Positions 51,744 through 62,230 of a stretch of DNA of 64,000 bases are shown here, piece by piece. The notes below the pieces were generated by a model. That model did not search any database. It was not told where the DNA came from and worked only from the letters and a program-made list of their open reading frames with translations. The DNA lies in NCBI GenBank assembly GCA_031401675.1, contig JANNRR010000150.1, positions 13,533 to 77,532 of the forward strand, read 5' to 3'. Position numbers and translations under genes: made by a program. Origin of the DNA: JANNRR01 sp031401675 (GTDB taxonomy: Bacteria > Pseudomonadota > Alphaproteobacteria > Rhodobacterales > Rhodobacteraceae). Position 1 is the stretch's first letter, and the number at the start of each line of letters is the position of its first letter.

Positions 51744-52217
51744 GTGGGGGCCGGGGTGGCAAAACGTGGCGGCGCGGGCGGGCGCAGGGGCCGCGGCCGT
51801 GGCCGGGCTGCGGCAATGTCCGAAATCAACGTCACCCCGTTCGTCGATGTGATGCTGGTGCTGTTGATCATATTCATGGTGGCGGCCCCGCTGTTGACCG
51901 TTGGCGTGCCGGTGGAACTGCCAAAGACCGCCGCCAACGCCTTGCCGACCGAGCAGGAGGAGCCCTTGACCATCACCATGACGGTGGATGGGCTGTTGCT
52001 GATCCAGAGCACCGAGGTGGCGGACGCCGAGCTGATCCCGAAACTGGTGGCGATTGCCGCCGAGCGGGCCGACAACAAGGTGTTTCTGCGCGCCGATGGC
52101 GGGGTGCCCTATGCACGGGTGGCCGAAGTGATGGGGGCGCTGAATGCCGGCGGCTTCAATTCGATCGGTCTGGTGACGGACACCGGCGGGTCGTCGTTTG
52201 GCGGCAACGGCGGTTAG
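51744..52217 (+). CDS. tolR: Tol-Pal system protein TolR
   Basis: Partner of TolQ (ExbD family). The 157 residues have a Gly/Arg-rich N-terminal tail (residues 1-24), then MSEINVTPFVDVMLVLLIIFMVAAPLL with the membrane helix and the essential Asp in FVDVMLVL (about residue 35), then a periplasmic domain. GTG at 51744, with a second in-frame GTG at 51756 possible. The Gly/Arg-rich tail is longer than in E. coli TolR. tolA starts nine bases after the stop. Confidence 0.94.
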   Translation: MGAGVAKRGGAGGRRGRGRGRAAAMSEINVTPFVDVMLVLLIIFMVAAPLLTVGVPVELPKTAANALPTEQEEPLTITMTVDGLLLIQSTEVADAELIPKLVAIAAERADNKVFLRADGGVPYARVAEVMGALNAGGFNSIGLVTDTGGSSFGGNGG

Positions 52218-52225
52218 GCCAGCGG

Positions 52226-53452
52226 ATGAACAGGGGCGTCACCATTTCGGGGGTCGGGCATCTGGGCCTGATCCTGTGGGTTCTGTTCGGCGGGCTGTTT
52301 TTGCGCCCGCAGGATCAGGCCGCGCCGACCGTGACCCAGGTGCAGATCCTGACCGGCGCAGAGTTTGCGCAACTGTCGGCGGCGGCCAATCCCCCGGCAG
52401 CCGATCCGGCGGCCCCGGAACCGCTGTCGCCAACCGAGCCGGTGGTGGAGCCCGCACCGGATCCGCAGCCCGAAGCGCAGCCTGAACCCGCGCCGCAGCC
52501 GGAACCGCAGCCGGAACCGCCGGTCACGCCCGAAGTTCAGCCCGACAGCCAGCCGGTTCCCGAGCCGGTGCCAGAACCGGTGCCAGAACCGGTGCCAGGG
52601 CCGGTGGTAGAGCGCGTGCCAGAGCCGGCGGTTGAGCCCGCAGCGGAGCCAGTGGTGCAGCCTCCCGAACTGGCGGTCAGCCCGCGCCCGAAGCTGCGAC
52701 CGGTGCCGCGGGTGGCGCCGGTTGCCGCCGAAGCACCGCCGCCGGACACGCAGGTGTCCGACACGGTGCAAGAGGCGGTGACCGCCGATGCCCCTGCCGA
52801 CGCGACAGTCCCGGATCAGCCGCAGGAGGCGACCGCGCCAGAAGAGGCCGCGACCGAGATTGTCCCCGAGACTCCGGAAGTGGTCGAGGCCAGTGCCGCC
52901 CCGGCCAGCAGCAGCCGCCCGAAATCCAGGCCCGAGCGCGCTGCGGCGGCTGTGGCGACAGCGGCCGAGACGACCACCGAGCAAACCGCCGCCGACTCTG
53001 GCGCCGACCCTGCCACCGGTCAAACCGATCCGCAGGCGGACGAGATTCTGGCGGCGCTGCAGGATGTGCAGGGCGGCACCGTCGATGACGGCGGCAGCGA
53101 TGCGCAGACGACGCCAGAGGCACCGCCCGGCCCCAAGCTGACCTCGGGCGAGCTGGAGGGTTTGCGGGTCGCGATCGAGAAATGCTGGAACGTCGGTGCG
53201 CTGTCATCGGAAGCGCTGCGGATGTCGGTCACCATCAAGTTCCTGATGACGGCAGAGGGCCGCCCCGATGCCGGCTCGATCACGCTTGTTGACTTTGTCG
53301 GCGGTTCCGAAGAAGCCGCCCGGGCCGCCTTTGAAGTGGGTCGGCGGGCGATCATCCGGTGCGGAAGCGAAGGCTTTCAGTTGCCGGCCGAGAAATACGA
53401 AGACTGGAAGGATGTCACTGCGATATTCGACCTGACACAAATGAGGTTCTGA
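52226..53452 (+). CDS. tolA: TolA-like protein with proline-rich linker
   Basis: The 408-residue periplasm-spanning arm of the Tol system. One membrane helix at the N-terminus (about 8-28, VGHLGLILWVLFGGLFL) is followed by a linker of some 250 residues rich in Pro, Glu, Ala and Val, with PEPVPEPVPEPVPGPVVERV as a tandem core, and a C-terminal domain (about 310-408: GELEGLRVAIEKCWNVGAL ... ITLVDFVGG) as in TolA/TonB C domains, including two Cys (EKCW, IIRCGSEG). The linker lacks the Ala/Lys/Glu-rich helix of E. coli TolA. At the DNA level the tandem core is a 12-base unit repeated three times at 52565-52600. Confidence 0.9.
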   Translation: MNRGVTISGVGHLGLILWVLFGGLFLRPQDQAAPTVTQVQILTGAEFAQLSAAANPPAADPAAPEPLSPTEPVVEPAPDPQPEAQPEPAPQPEPQPEPPVTPEVQPDSQPVPEPVPEPVPEPVPGPVVERVPEPAVEPAAEPVVQPPELAVSPRPKLRPVPRVAPVAAEAPPPDTQVSDTVQEAVTADAPADATVPDQPQEATAPEEAATEIVPETPEVVEASAAPASSSRPKSRPERAAAAVATAAETTTEQTAADSGADPATGQTDPQADEILAALQDVQGGTVDDGGSDAQTTPEAPPGPKLTSGELEGLRVAIEKCWNVGALSSEALRMSVTIKFLMTAEGRPDAGSITLVDFVGGSEEAARAAFEVGRRAIIRCGSEGFQLPAEKYEDWKDVTAIFDLTQMRF

Positions 53453-53454
53453 AC

Positions 53455-54774
53455 ATGATCATTCGCACGTTTGGCCTGACCCTTGCGCTCGTCCTTGGCC
53501 TTGGAGCCTCCGGACTGGCCCGGGCCGACATCACGCTTCGCTTCGACAAGCCGAACATCGAACCGGTGCCGATCGCGGTACCGGACTTCATTGCCGAAAG
53601 CGGCGGGGCGGACCAGTTCGCCCGCGACATCGCCCGGGTGGTGGCGGCGGATCTGATCGGCTGCGGCCTGTTCCGGGAAATCCCGGCAGAAGCCTACATC
53701 AGTCGTATCACCAGTTTCGATGCGCCGGTCCAGTTCGCGGACTGGAAAGCGATCAATGCCCAGGGGTTGATCACCGGCGCGGTTTCGGTGTCGGGCGAAC
53801 GGTTGACGGTGAAATTCCGGCTGTTCGACGTGTTTTCCGGCACGCAGCAGGGCGAGGGTCTGCAGTTCGGCGGCACCACGGCCAGCTGGCGGCGGATGGC
53901 GCACAAGGTGGCGGATGCCGCATACAGCCGGATCACTGGCGAAGGCGGCTATTTCGACAGCCGGGTGGTGTTCGTGGCGCAGTCCGGCCCGAAAAGCGCC
54001 CGGGCCAAACGGCTGGCGGTGATGGATTACGACGGCGCGAATGTGCAGTACCTGACCGACAGTTCCGCCATCGTGCTGGGTCCGCGGTTCTCGCCGACCG
54101 GCGACCGGGTGCTGTACACCAGCTACGAAAGCGGCACACCGCGGATTTACCTGCTGGACGTGGCAACGGTCAGCCGGCGGGTGCTGGATGACCAGCCGGG
54201 AACCGTGTCGTTGTCGGCCCGCTTTGCCCCGGATGGACGCACCGTGGTGTTTTCGCTGGCCTCGGGCGGCAACTCGGACCTTTACGCACTGGACAGCGTA
54301 TCAGGGGCCCTGACGCGCCTGACCAACGCCCCCTCGATCGAGACCGCCCCAAGCTATTCGCCCGACGGATCAAGGATCGTGTTCGAAAGCGACCGGTCCG
54401 GTACCCAACAACTCTACATCATGAGCGCTGCCGGCGGCGAGCCGACCCGGATCAGCTTCGGCGACGGACGCTATGGCACCCCGGTCTGGTCGCCGCGCGG
54501 CGATCTGATCGCCTTTACAAAACAGAACAAGGGGGCGTTTCACATTGGCGTGATGCGCGTTGATGGCAGCGAAGAGCGGCTGTTGACAACCTCTTTCCTG
54601 GATGAGGGGCCGACCTGGTCCGCCAACGGCCGGGTGATCATGTTCACAAGGGAATCCGCCGGAGCATCAGGTTCAGCCCAGCTATTTTCGGTGGATATCA
54701 CCGGGCGGAACCTGCGCCCTGTGCAAACCGAAGGTGCAGCCTCGGACCCGGCATGGTCACCGTTGTTGCCCTAA
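53455..54774 (+). CDS. tolB: Tol-Pal system beta-propeller protein TolB
   Basis: Periplasmic beta-propeller that binds Pal. The 439 residues have a signal peptide (about 1-24, ending ARA), an N-terminal domain and a C-terminal six-bladed propeller with WD40-like TolB repeats such as LGPRFSPTGDRVLYTSYESG, SLSARFAPDGRTVVFSLA and TAPSYSPDGSRIVFESDRSGT. ATG at 53455 is two bases after the tolA stop. A ~70-base gap precedes pal. Confidence 0.96.
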   Translation: MIIRTFGLTLALVLGLGASGLARADITLRFDKPNIEPVPIAVPDFIAESGGADQFARDIARVVAADLIGCGLFREIPAEAYISRITSFDAPVQFADWKAINAQGLITGAVSVSGERLTVKFRLFDVFSGTQQGEGLQFGGTTASWRRMAHKVADAAYSRITGEGGYFDSRVVFVAQSGPKSARAKRLAVMDYDGANVQYLTDSSAIVLGPRFSPTGDRVLYTSYESGTPRIYLLDVATVSRRVLDDQPGTVSLSARFAPDGRTVVFSLASGGNSDLYALDSVSGALTRLTNAPSIETAPSYSPDGSRIVFESDRSGTQQLYIMSAAGGEPTRISFGDGRYGTPVWSPRGDLIAFTKQNKGAFHIGVMRVDGSEERLLTTSFLDEGPTWSANGRVIMFTRESAGASGSAQLFSVDITGRNLRPVQTEGAASDPAWSPLLP

Positions 54775-54843
54775 GCCGCGTTTCCATTTCGGAACAAAAC
54801 TGTTACTCTGGTGCCAACAACCCAAGAACAAGAGGATCGAGCA

Positions 54844-55374
54844 ATGCGCATCACCACCAAAGCCTTCCTGCTGGTCGCCGCACTGGGACTGGCCGCCTGT
54901 CAAAACCCCAACGACAGGTTCGGGGCGGATGGCGCCGGCGGTGCAGGCGGGGCCGGTGGGGCTGGCGGCGTTGACACCGGCGGGCTTGGTGATCCGACAA
55001 ACCCGGCTTCACCCGCTTATTTCAACCAGACCATTGGCGACAGGGTGCTGTTTGCGGTGGATCAGCATACGCTGTCGGACGCGGCGCGCGCCACGCTGGT
55101 GCTGCAGGCCGGATGGCTGCAGCGCAACACCGACTATGCCATCATCATCGAAGGCCACGCCGACGAGCAAGGCACCACAGATTACAACATCAACCTCAGC
55201 GACCGCCGGGCCAATTCGGTCAAGGATTTCCTGGTGGGTCAGGGCATCGCCGCCAGCCGGATGGTGACCATTCCCTATGGCAAGGAACGCCCGGTCGAGG
55301 TGTGTTCCGAAGAAGCCTGCTATTCACGCAACCGTCGAGCGGTTACAGTTATTTCCACCGGGGCCGGGGTTTAG
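54844..55374 (+). CDS. pal: Peptidoglycan-associated lipoprotein Pal
   Basis: Outer-membrane lipoprotein that binds peptidoglycan. The 176 residues have a lipobox LAAC (Cys21), a Gly/Ala repeat linker (GAGGAGGAGG at about 30-45) and the OmpA-like domain (about 60-170) with IIIEGHADEQGTTDYNINLSDRRANSVKDFL, the signature for diaminopimelate contact. The Gly-rich linker is longer than in E. coli Pal. AAGAGGATCGAGCA precedes the ATG. A C-terminal Cys pair (VCSEEACYS) is present. Confidence 0.96.
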   Translation: MRITTKAFLLVAALGLAACQNPNDRFGADGAGGAGGAGGAGGVDTGGLGDPTNPASPAYFNQTIGDRVLFAVDQHTLSDAARATLVLQAGWLQRNTDYAIIIEGHADEQGTTDYNINLSDRRANSVKDFLVGQGIAASRMVTIPYGKERPVEVCSEEACYSRNRRAVTVISTGAGV

Positions 55375-55436
55375 CGTTGGCCCTGCCTTGCAGCGGCGCA
55401 GGGTGGAACGGCACAGGGTGGAGTTGAGGGGTTGAA

Positions 55437-56270
55437 ATGACGCGGTTTGCCGCCTGTCTGGCGACTTTTCTGATCGGGCTGATGCTTACCTTGCCCGGGG
55501 CGGCTATGGCGCAGGCGGCCCCCGGAACGCTGGCCGACATCCGGGCGGAACTGGCGGCGCTTGGCGCGGAACTGGGCGGCCTGCGGCAGGAACTTGTGGC
55601 CAGCGGTGCTGCCGCGACCGCGACCGGCGGCGGCTCGGCGCTGGAACGGATGGATGCGGTCGAAGCTGAACTGCAACGGCTGACCGCCCGGACCGAGGAA
55701 CTGGAAAACCGGATCAACAAGGTGGTGGCCGACGGTACCAACCGCATCGGTGATCTGGAGTTTCGGGTGACGGAACTGGAAGGCGGCGATGTCGGCGCAT
55801 TGCCGGCAACGCCGCCGCTTGGTGGTGACGATGGGGCGGTGGTCGTCCCGGGCGATACCGACCCCGATGCCGGGGGTGCGGAATTGGCACTTGGCGAACA
55901 GGCGGACTTTGATCGAGCGAAGGCGGCGGTCGATACCGGTGACTTTCGCGGCGCCGCTGATTTCTTTGCGGCCTTTACGCAATCCTACACGGGCGGGTCG
56001 CTGACCGCTCAGGCGCATTTCCAGCGCGGCGAGGCACTGGCGGCCCTGGGCGACACCACCGGCGCGGCCAAAGCCTATCTGGACAGTTTTTCCGGCGCGC
56101 CAAGCGGGCCGATGGCCAGCGATGCGCTGTACAAGCTGGGCGTCAGCCTCAGCCAGCTTGGTCAGATGCAGGAAGCCTGCGTGACACTGGGCGAGGTCGG
56201 CTTGCGCTTTCCCGGCACCGAAGCGGCGGTCAGCGCCGACCGCGAAAGGATCGCGCTGCAGTGCCTCTAG
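55437..56270 (+). CDS. cpoB: Tol-Pal system protein CpoB (YbgF)
   Basis: Periplasmic protein coordinating outer-membrane constriction and peptidoglycan synthesis. The 277 residues have a signal peptide (about 1-26, AMA-QA), a coiled coil (about 32-120, LADIRAELAALGAELGGLRQEL and AELQRLTARTEELENRINK), a Gly/Asp/Pro-rich linker and a C-terminal TPR domain (about 155-275: DFRGAADFFAAFTQSYTGGSL, GEALAALGDTTGAAKAYLDSF). It ends by overlapping the tilS start by ten bases. Confidence 0.93.
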   Translation: MTRFAACLATFLIGLMLTLPGAAMAQAAPGTLADIRAELAALGAELGGLRQELVASGAAATATGGGSALERMDAVEAELQRLTARTEELENRINKVVADGTNRIGDLEFRVTELEGGDVGALPATPPLGGDDGAVVVPGDTDPDAGGAELALGEQADFDRAKAAVDTGDFRGAADFFAAFTQSYTGGSLTAQAHFQRGEALAALGDTTGAAKAYLDSFSGAPSGPMASDALYKLGVSLSQLGQMQEACVTLGEVGLRFPGTEAAVSADRERIALQCL

Positions 56271-57520
56271 GCGCGCTCGGGGCTGACGACGCCGCCCTGT
56301 TGCAGACGGTTCAGGACAGCTTTGCGCCCCGCCGACCGGATCGTCTCGGCGTTGCCGTCTCCGGCGGCAGCGATTCATTGGCGCTATTGCATCTTCTGGC
56401 CGGTTGGCCGGACGGGCCCACGTTGCTGGCGGTGACGGTTGATCACGGCTTGCGCCCCGAAGCTGCGGCAGAGACTGCCGGGGTAGGGCAGATCTGTGCC
56501 GGGCTTGGCGTGCCGCATCAGGTGCTGCACTGGCAGTGGGACGGCCACGGCAATCTGTCCGATCAGGCGCGGCAGGCGCGGTTGCGGCTGATCGCCGCGT
56601 GGGCACTGGCCAACCGGACCGGGGTGATTGCGCTTGGGCACACGGCGGACGATCAGGCCGAGACCTTTCTGATGCGGCTGGCGCGCGGGTCGGGCGTCGA
56701 TGGCTTGTCAGCGATGTCCAGCCGCCGGCACGCCAAAGGTGTCGAATGGGTGCGGCCGCTGCTGCGCCTGCGGCGAAGCGACCTGCGGGCCTATCTGACG
56801 CGGCGCGGCGTGGTTTGGGCCGACGATCCGACCAACGAGGATACCGCCTACCAGCGGGTCAGGGCGCGGGCGGCGATGGCCGCGCTGGTGCCCCTGGGGA
56901 TCACGCCCGACACCATCGGCGACACGGTATCCCTGCTGTCTTTGGCGCGCGCTGCCCTGGAAAAGCAAGCACAGCAGGCCGCACAGCGGATCGCGCGGAT
57001 CGAGGGCGGCGATGTCATCCTGGACCGGATGGCGCTGATCGCCCTGCCTTACGAAACGCAATTGCGGCTCTTGGCGCATGCCATTCGCTGGGTGTCATCG
57101 GCGGTCTATCGCCCACGGCTGAACAGCCTGACCGAAGTGCACTCTGCCCTGATCCTGCGCAAACGCCGGACGCTGGGCGGGTGTCTGCTGTCGGGCACGC
57201 TGCAGTCAGTGCGGATCAGCCGCGAATGGCAGGCGGTGCGGGCGCTGACCGGGCCAACCGTTGCGTTGTGGGATGGGCGTTGGCTGTTGAACGGCCCACA
57301 TTCCAGTGCGTTGCATGTCGGCCCGTTGAGTGCTGACGGGTTGGCGCAACTGCCGGGCTGGCGCGCCTGCGGCATCCCGCGGTCCTCGCTACTGGCATCA
57401 CCTGCCGTCTGGTGCGGGGCCGATCTGGTGGCGGCACCGCTGGCGGGATTCGGGGCGGACTGGGTGGCGCGGCTGGCACGCGGTGAACAAGACTTCTTCA
57501 CTTCCATTTTAACGCATTGA
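56261..57520 (+). CDS. tilS: tRNA(Ile) lysidine synthase TilS
   Basis: Modifies C34 of tRNA-Ile (CAU) to lysidine, letting it read AUA. The 419 residues have the N-type ATP pyrophosphatase loop SGGSDS (about 34-39), GHTADDQAETFLMRLARGSGVDGLSAM and the later VRPLLRLRRSDLRAYLTRRGVVWADDPTNED, all family-typical. GTG at 56261 (AAAGGA before it) overlaps cpoB by ten bases, an unusually tight join to the tol-pal genes. An unrelated-looking C-terminal region (about 280-419) is variable in the family. Confidence 0.93.
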   Translation: MPLGALGADDAALLQTVQDSFAPRRPDRLGVAVSGGSDSLALLHLLAGWPDGPTLLAVTVDHGLRPEAAAETAGVGQICAGLGVPHQVLHWQWDGHGNLSDQARQARLRLIAAWALANRTGVIALGHTADDQAETFLMRLARGSGVDGLSAMSSRRHAKGVEWVRPLLRLRRSDLRAYLTRRGVVWADDPTNEDTAYQRVRARAAMAALVPLGITPDTIGDTVSLLSLARAALEKQAQQAAQRIARIEGGDVILDRMALIALPYETQLRLLAHAIRWVSSAVYRPRLNSLTEVHSALILRKRRTLGGCLLSGTLQSVRISREWQAVRALTGPTVALWDGRWLLNGPHSSALHVGPLSADGLAQLPGWRACGIPRSSLLASPAVWCGADLVAAPLAGFGADWVARLARGEQDFFTSILTH

Positions 57521-57546
57521 ACCCGCCCGGCGAACCTCTATCTTAG
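57516..57546 (+). promoter_or_regulatory. Possible RpoH (heat-shock) promoter before ftsH
   Basis: ATTGAA, then (counting 17 bases after ATTG) TCTATCTTAG. This differs from the alphaproteobacterial consensus CTTG-N17-CYTATMTNNG at the first base of each box and agrees at all other defined positions. It lies about 50 bases before the ftsH start; the first bases overlap the end of tilS. ftsH is heat-inducible in many bacteria. Confidence 0.45.
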
Positions 57547-57594
57547 TCTTAACGTCCGGACCGTCGTCGGTTTGGGCTTTTTGGGAGAGTTCTC

Positions 57595-59514
<1,920 letters not shown>

Positions 59515-59548
59515 TCTACGGCCCATGACGAATGATCCGTGACCCATA

Positions 59549-59583
59549 ACGCCCCGCCAAATCTGCGGGGCGTTTGGCTTTTT
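59549..59583 (+). terminator. Rho-independent terminator after ftsH
   Basis: Nine-base-pair stem ACGCCCCGC/GCGGGGCGT with a seven-base loop (CAAATCT) and TTTGGCTTTTT after it, 35 bases past the ftsH stop. Confidence 0.9.
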
Positions 59584-59680
59584 GGCGGCACTGCCTGTCG
59601 CCGTCGCACGCCAGCGGTTTTCCTTGGGCGCAAATGGTGCTTTGGTTGGCGCAACGCGGCAGCAGCGACAGGATCGGCCA

Positions 59681-60652
59681 ATGATTCATTTCTATCAGGC
59701 GAAGGACGGGCGGCTTGACCGCTTCGCGACCACCGAGGCGGCACTGGCAGAGCTCGGCCAGGTGGTCTGGATCGACATGGTCTATCCGACGCCGGAAGAA
59801 GAGGATGTTCTGGAAGCCGCGCTGAAGATCGAGATTCCGACCCGCGAGGACATGAACGAGATCGAGATATCGTCGCGCCTGTACGATCAGGCCGGTGCGA
59901 TGTTCCTGACCGCCAACCTGATGAGCCTGCCGAACGGCCGCGACCCGATCACGGCACCGGTAACGTTCGTGTTGGCGGAAAACCGGCTGGTAACGGTGCG
60001 CTATCACGCCCCACGGCCGTTTCAGACTTTTGTCGATCTGTCGATGAAGACGCAACTGGGCTGCACCAACGGCCAGGCGGTGCTGGTGGCCCTGCTGGAA
60101 ACCATCGTTGACCGGCTGGCCGACATATTGGAAGGGGCTAGCCATGCGCTGGACGAGATTTCCAAAGGCATTTTCGTGCTGGGCGGGCGCGGCCAGCCAA
60201 AGGGCAATCTGGCGCTGGTGTTGGAAAGGATCGGCCGCTCCGAGGATCTGAACGGCAAGGTGCGCGACAGTCTGGCCACCATCGACCGTTTGACCGGCTT
60301 CATGCAGGTGGCGGTCCCGGGCGGCAAGACCGATGAGAAGGGGCGGATCAAGACGCTGGTTCGCGATTTGCACTCACTGGCCGACTATGCCACCGTGCAG
60401 GCGGCCAAGATCACCTTTCTTCTGGATGCGACGCTGGGGATGATCAACATCGAGCAGAACAAGATTTTGGGGATATTCTCGATCGTCGCCTTTGTGTTCC
60501 TGCCGCCGACGCTGATCGCCTCGATCTACGGGATGAACTTCGAACATATGCCGGAACTGGGCTGGCCGTGGGGCTACCCGGCGGCGCTGTTTCTGATGGT
60601 CGCCTCGGCGGTGCTGCCTTACGTGTTATTCAAGCGGCGGGGCTGGCTGTGA
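59681..60652 (+). CDS. corA: CorA-family Mg2+/Co2+ (or Zn2+) transporter
   Basis: Pentameric magnesium channel of the inner membrane. From ATG 59681 (CAGGATCGGCCA before it) the product has 323 residues: a large N-terminal cytosolic domain with a long helix (about 190-260), then two C-terminal membrane helices with the GMN pore signature (YGMNFEHMPEL) between them. The C-terminus FKRRGWL is basic, as usual. A longer start at 59582 is in the terminator region and unlikely. The stop overlaps the GTG of the next gene (GTGA). Confidence 0.93.
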   Translation: MIHFYQAKDGRLDRFATTEAALAELGQVVWIDMVYPTPEEEDVLEAALKIEIPTREDMNEIEISSRLYDQAGAMFLTANLMSLPNGRDPITAPVTFVLAENRLVTVRYHAPRPFQTFVDLSMKTQLGCTNGQAVLVALLETIVDRLADILEGASHALDEISKGIFVLGGRGQPKGNLALVLERIGRSEDLNGKVRDSLATIDRLTGFMQVAVPGGKTDEKGRIKTLVRDLHSLADYATVQAAKITFLLDATLGMINIEQNKILGIFSIVAFVFLPPTLIASIYGMNFEHMPELGWPWGYPAALFLMVASAVLPYVLFKRRGWL

Positions 60653-61449
60653 CCGATTGGGACCCGCACGACTATGCCCGGTTCGGTGACCTGCGCCTGC
60701 GCCCGGCGCTGGATCTGTTGGCGCGGATCGGCCCGGTGCCGGACGGGCCGGTGGTGGATCTGGGCTGCGGCTCCGGATCGGTGGCCGGAGCACTGGCCGC
60801 GCGGTTTGCCGGGCGGTTGATCGGGGTCGATGCCTCGCCCGCCATGCTGGACGAGGCGCGCGCGACCGGGGCTTATGCTGCGCTGATAAACGAGGATGCG
60901 GGGCTTTGGCGGCCTGATCTGCCGCCAGCGCTGATCTTTTCCAATGCAGCGCTGCAATGGCTGGGCGATCATGCCATGCTGATGCCGCGGCTGGCCGGCT
61001 ACCTGACCCCCGGTGGCGTGCTGGCCGTGCAGATGCCCCGGCAGACACGCGCGCCGTCGCACCGGTTTCTGCGCGACATCGCGGCGGCGATGTTTCCCGA
61101 CCGCTTCGACTTTTCCGGGTGGCGCGCCCCGGTCGAAGCGGCCGAAACCTACGTGCGGATGCTGGAACCGCTGGGCCAGGTCGAGGCCTGGCAGACCGAC
61201 TATGTACAGCGCCTGGCGGCAGACCCTGCGGCGAAACCAGGTATATATCCGGGCGCGCATCCGGTGCGCCGCTTCACTGAATCGACGGCGATGCGCCCGT
61301 TTCTGGAACGCCTGACCAACAGGGAAACCAAACGCTACCTTGCCGCCTATGACGAGGCGCTGGCCGTTGCGTATCCGGCGCTGCCGGACGGATCGGTGCT
61401 GATGCCGTTCCGCCGGGTGTTCTTCATCCTGACGATGCCAGAGGCTTGA
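60649..61449 (+). CDS. Tam-like class I methyltransferase
   Basis: A 266-residue SAM-dependent methyltransferase resembling trans-aconitate 2-methyltransferase: WDPHDYARFGDLRLRPALDLLARI at the N-terminus, motif I VVDLGCGSGSVAG, LIGVDASPAML and LIFSNAALQWLGDHAMLMPRL, then GGVLAVQMPRQTRAPSHRFLRD. Tam methylates trans-aconitate, a toxic by-product of the citric acid cycle; other members of the group act on malonyl-ACP or lipids. The GTG start overlaps the corA stop. Its stop is overlapped by the next gene (TGATG). Confidence 0.8.
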   Translation: MTDWDPHDYARFGDLRLRPALDLLARIGPVPDGPVVDLGCGSGSVAGALAARFAGRLIGVDASPAMLDEARATGAYAALINEDAGLWRPDLPPALIFSNAALQWLGDHAMLMPRLAGYLTPGGVLAVQMPRQTRAPSHRFLRDIAAAMFPDRFDFSGWRAPVEAAETYVRMLEPLGQVEAWQTDYVQRLAADPAAKPGIYPGAHPVRRFTESTAMRPFLERLTNRETKRYLAAYDEALAVAYPALPDGSVLMPFRRVFFILTMPEA

Positions 61450-62045
61450 TGCCCGCCCTGAAGCCCACACGGTTTTCCGGCACCATCACCTGGCTGGGGC
61501 TGGTTCCCGACCGCGCTGCCGGATTGCGCTCGGCCCCGCGGACCGAGGCGCTGCTGTCGTTCGATGGTATCCCGGACGAAGCGCACGGCGGCGCGACCCG
61601 CGAAAGCGACAGCCGCGTCACCGCGCAACATCCGCGCGGCACCGTGATCCGAAATGTCCGGCAGTTGTCGGTGTTGGGGGCCGAGGATCTGGTGGAAATT
61701 GCGGCGAGGATGCGGCTTGCGGTTCTGGACCCGGCCTGGCTTGGGGCGTCCATGGTCATCGCCGGCCTGCCGGACTTTTCGCATCTGCCGCCGTCGTCGC
61801 GGCTGCAAGCCCCGTCGGGGGCGACGCTGGTGGTGGATATGGAGAACCGCCCCTGTCTGTGGACCGCAAAGGAGATTGAACCGGAACATCCGGGGCTGGG
61901 CAAGGCCTTCAAGGCGGCGGCTGCCGGGCGGCGCGGCGTCACGGCATGGGTGGAACGTCCGGGCGCGATTCGGCTGGGCGATGTGCTGGTGCTGCATATG
62001 CCGGATCAGCCGGTCTGGGCGCATCTGGACGCCGCGCGGATGTGA
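61449..62045 (+). CDS. MOSC domain protein
   Basis: A 198-residue protein of the MOSC (molybdenum cofactor sulfurase C-terminal) superfamily. It has GTITWLGLVPDRA at the start, DEAHGGATRESDSRVTAQHPRGTVIRNVRQLSVLGAEDLVEIAARM with the family's conserved region, and ALLS FDGI upstream. A conserved MOSC Cys may be represented by RPCLWTA (Cys138). Such proteins help with metal-sulfur cluster or molybdopterin substrate handling; the exact role is not known. ATG 61449 overlaps the methyltransferase stop by one base and has GAGG before it. Confidence 0.8.
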   Translation: MPALKPTRFSGTITWLGLVPDRAAGLRSAPRTEALLSFDGIPDEAHGGATRESDSRVTAQHPRGTVIRNVRQLSVLGAEDLVEIAARMRLAVLDPAWLGASMVIAGLPDFSHLPPSSRLQAPSGATLVVDMENRPCLWTAKEIEPEHPGLGKAFKAAAAGRRGVTAWVERPGAIRLGDVLVLHMPDQPVWAHLDAARM

Positions 62046-62053
62046 CCTGACAT

Positions 62054-62069
62054 TGGAATGAGTATTCCA
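62054..62069. promoter_or_regulatory. Palindrome upstream of fhs
   Basis: TGGAATGAGTATTCCA has six-base arms (TGGAAT/ATTCCA) and four central bases, in the 185-base gap between the MOSC gene and fhs, about 160 bases before the fhs start. It could be an operator, but no regulator is suggested by the sequence. Confidence 0.3.
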
Positions 62070-62230
62070 GCAGCAGTGGATTTGTTCCAGTTGAGCCCAC
62101 AAGCGTCAAATACGGCAACATTCGGGCGATTCCGTTGACCGTGATGTCGGAATTGATCCTGTAAAAGCTGATCACAGCCCCTATGGCTGGGCGCGTGGAT
62201 GTCCGGGCAGTGCCCCGGTGGGAGAGACCT

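Noticed and set aside
62205..62230. GGGAGAGACC as a possible glycine-riboswitch fragment before fhs
   Set aside because: It is only the ribosome binding site region; the required second half of the aptamer would have to lie in the coding sequence.
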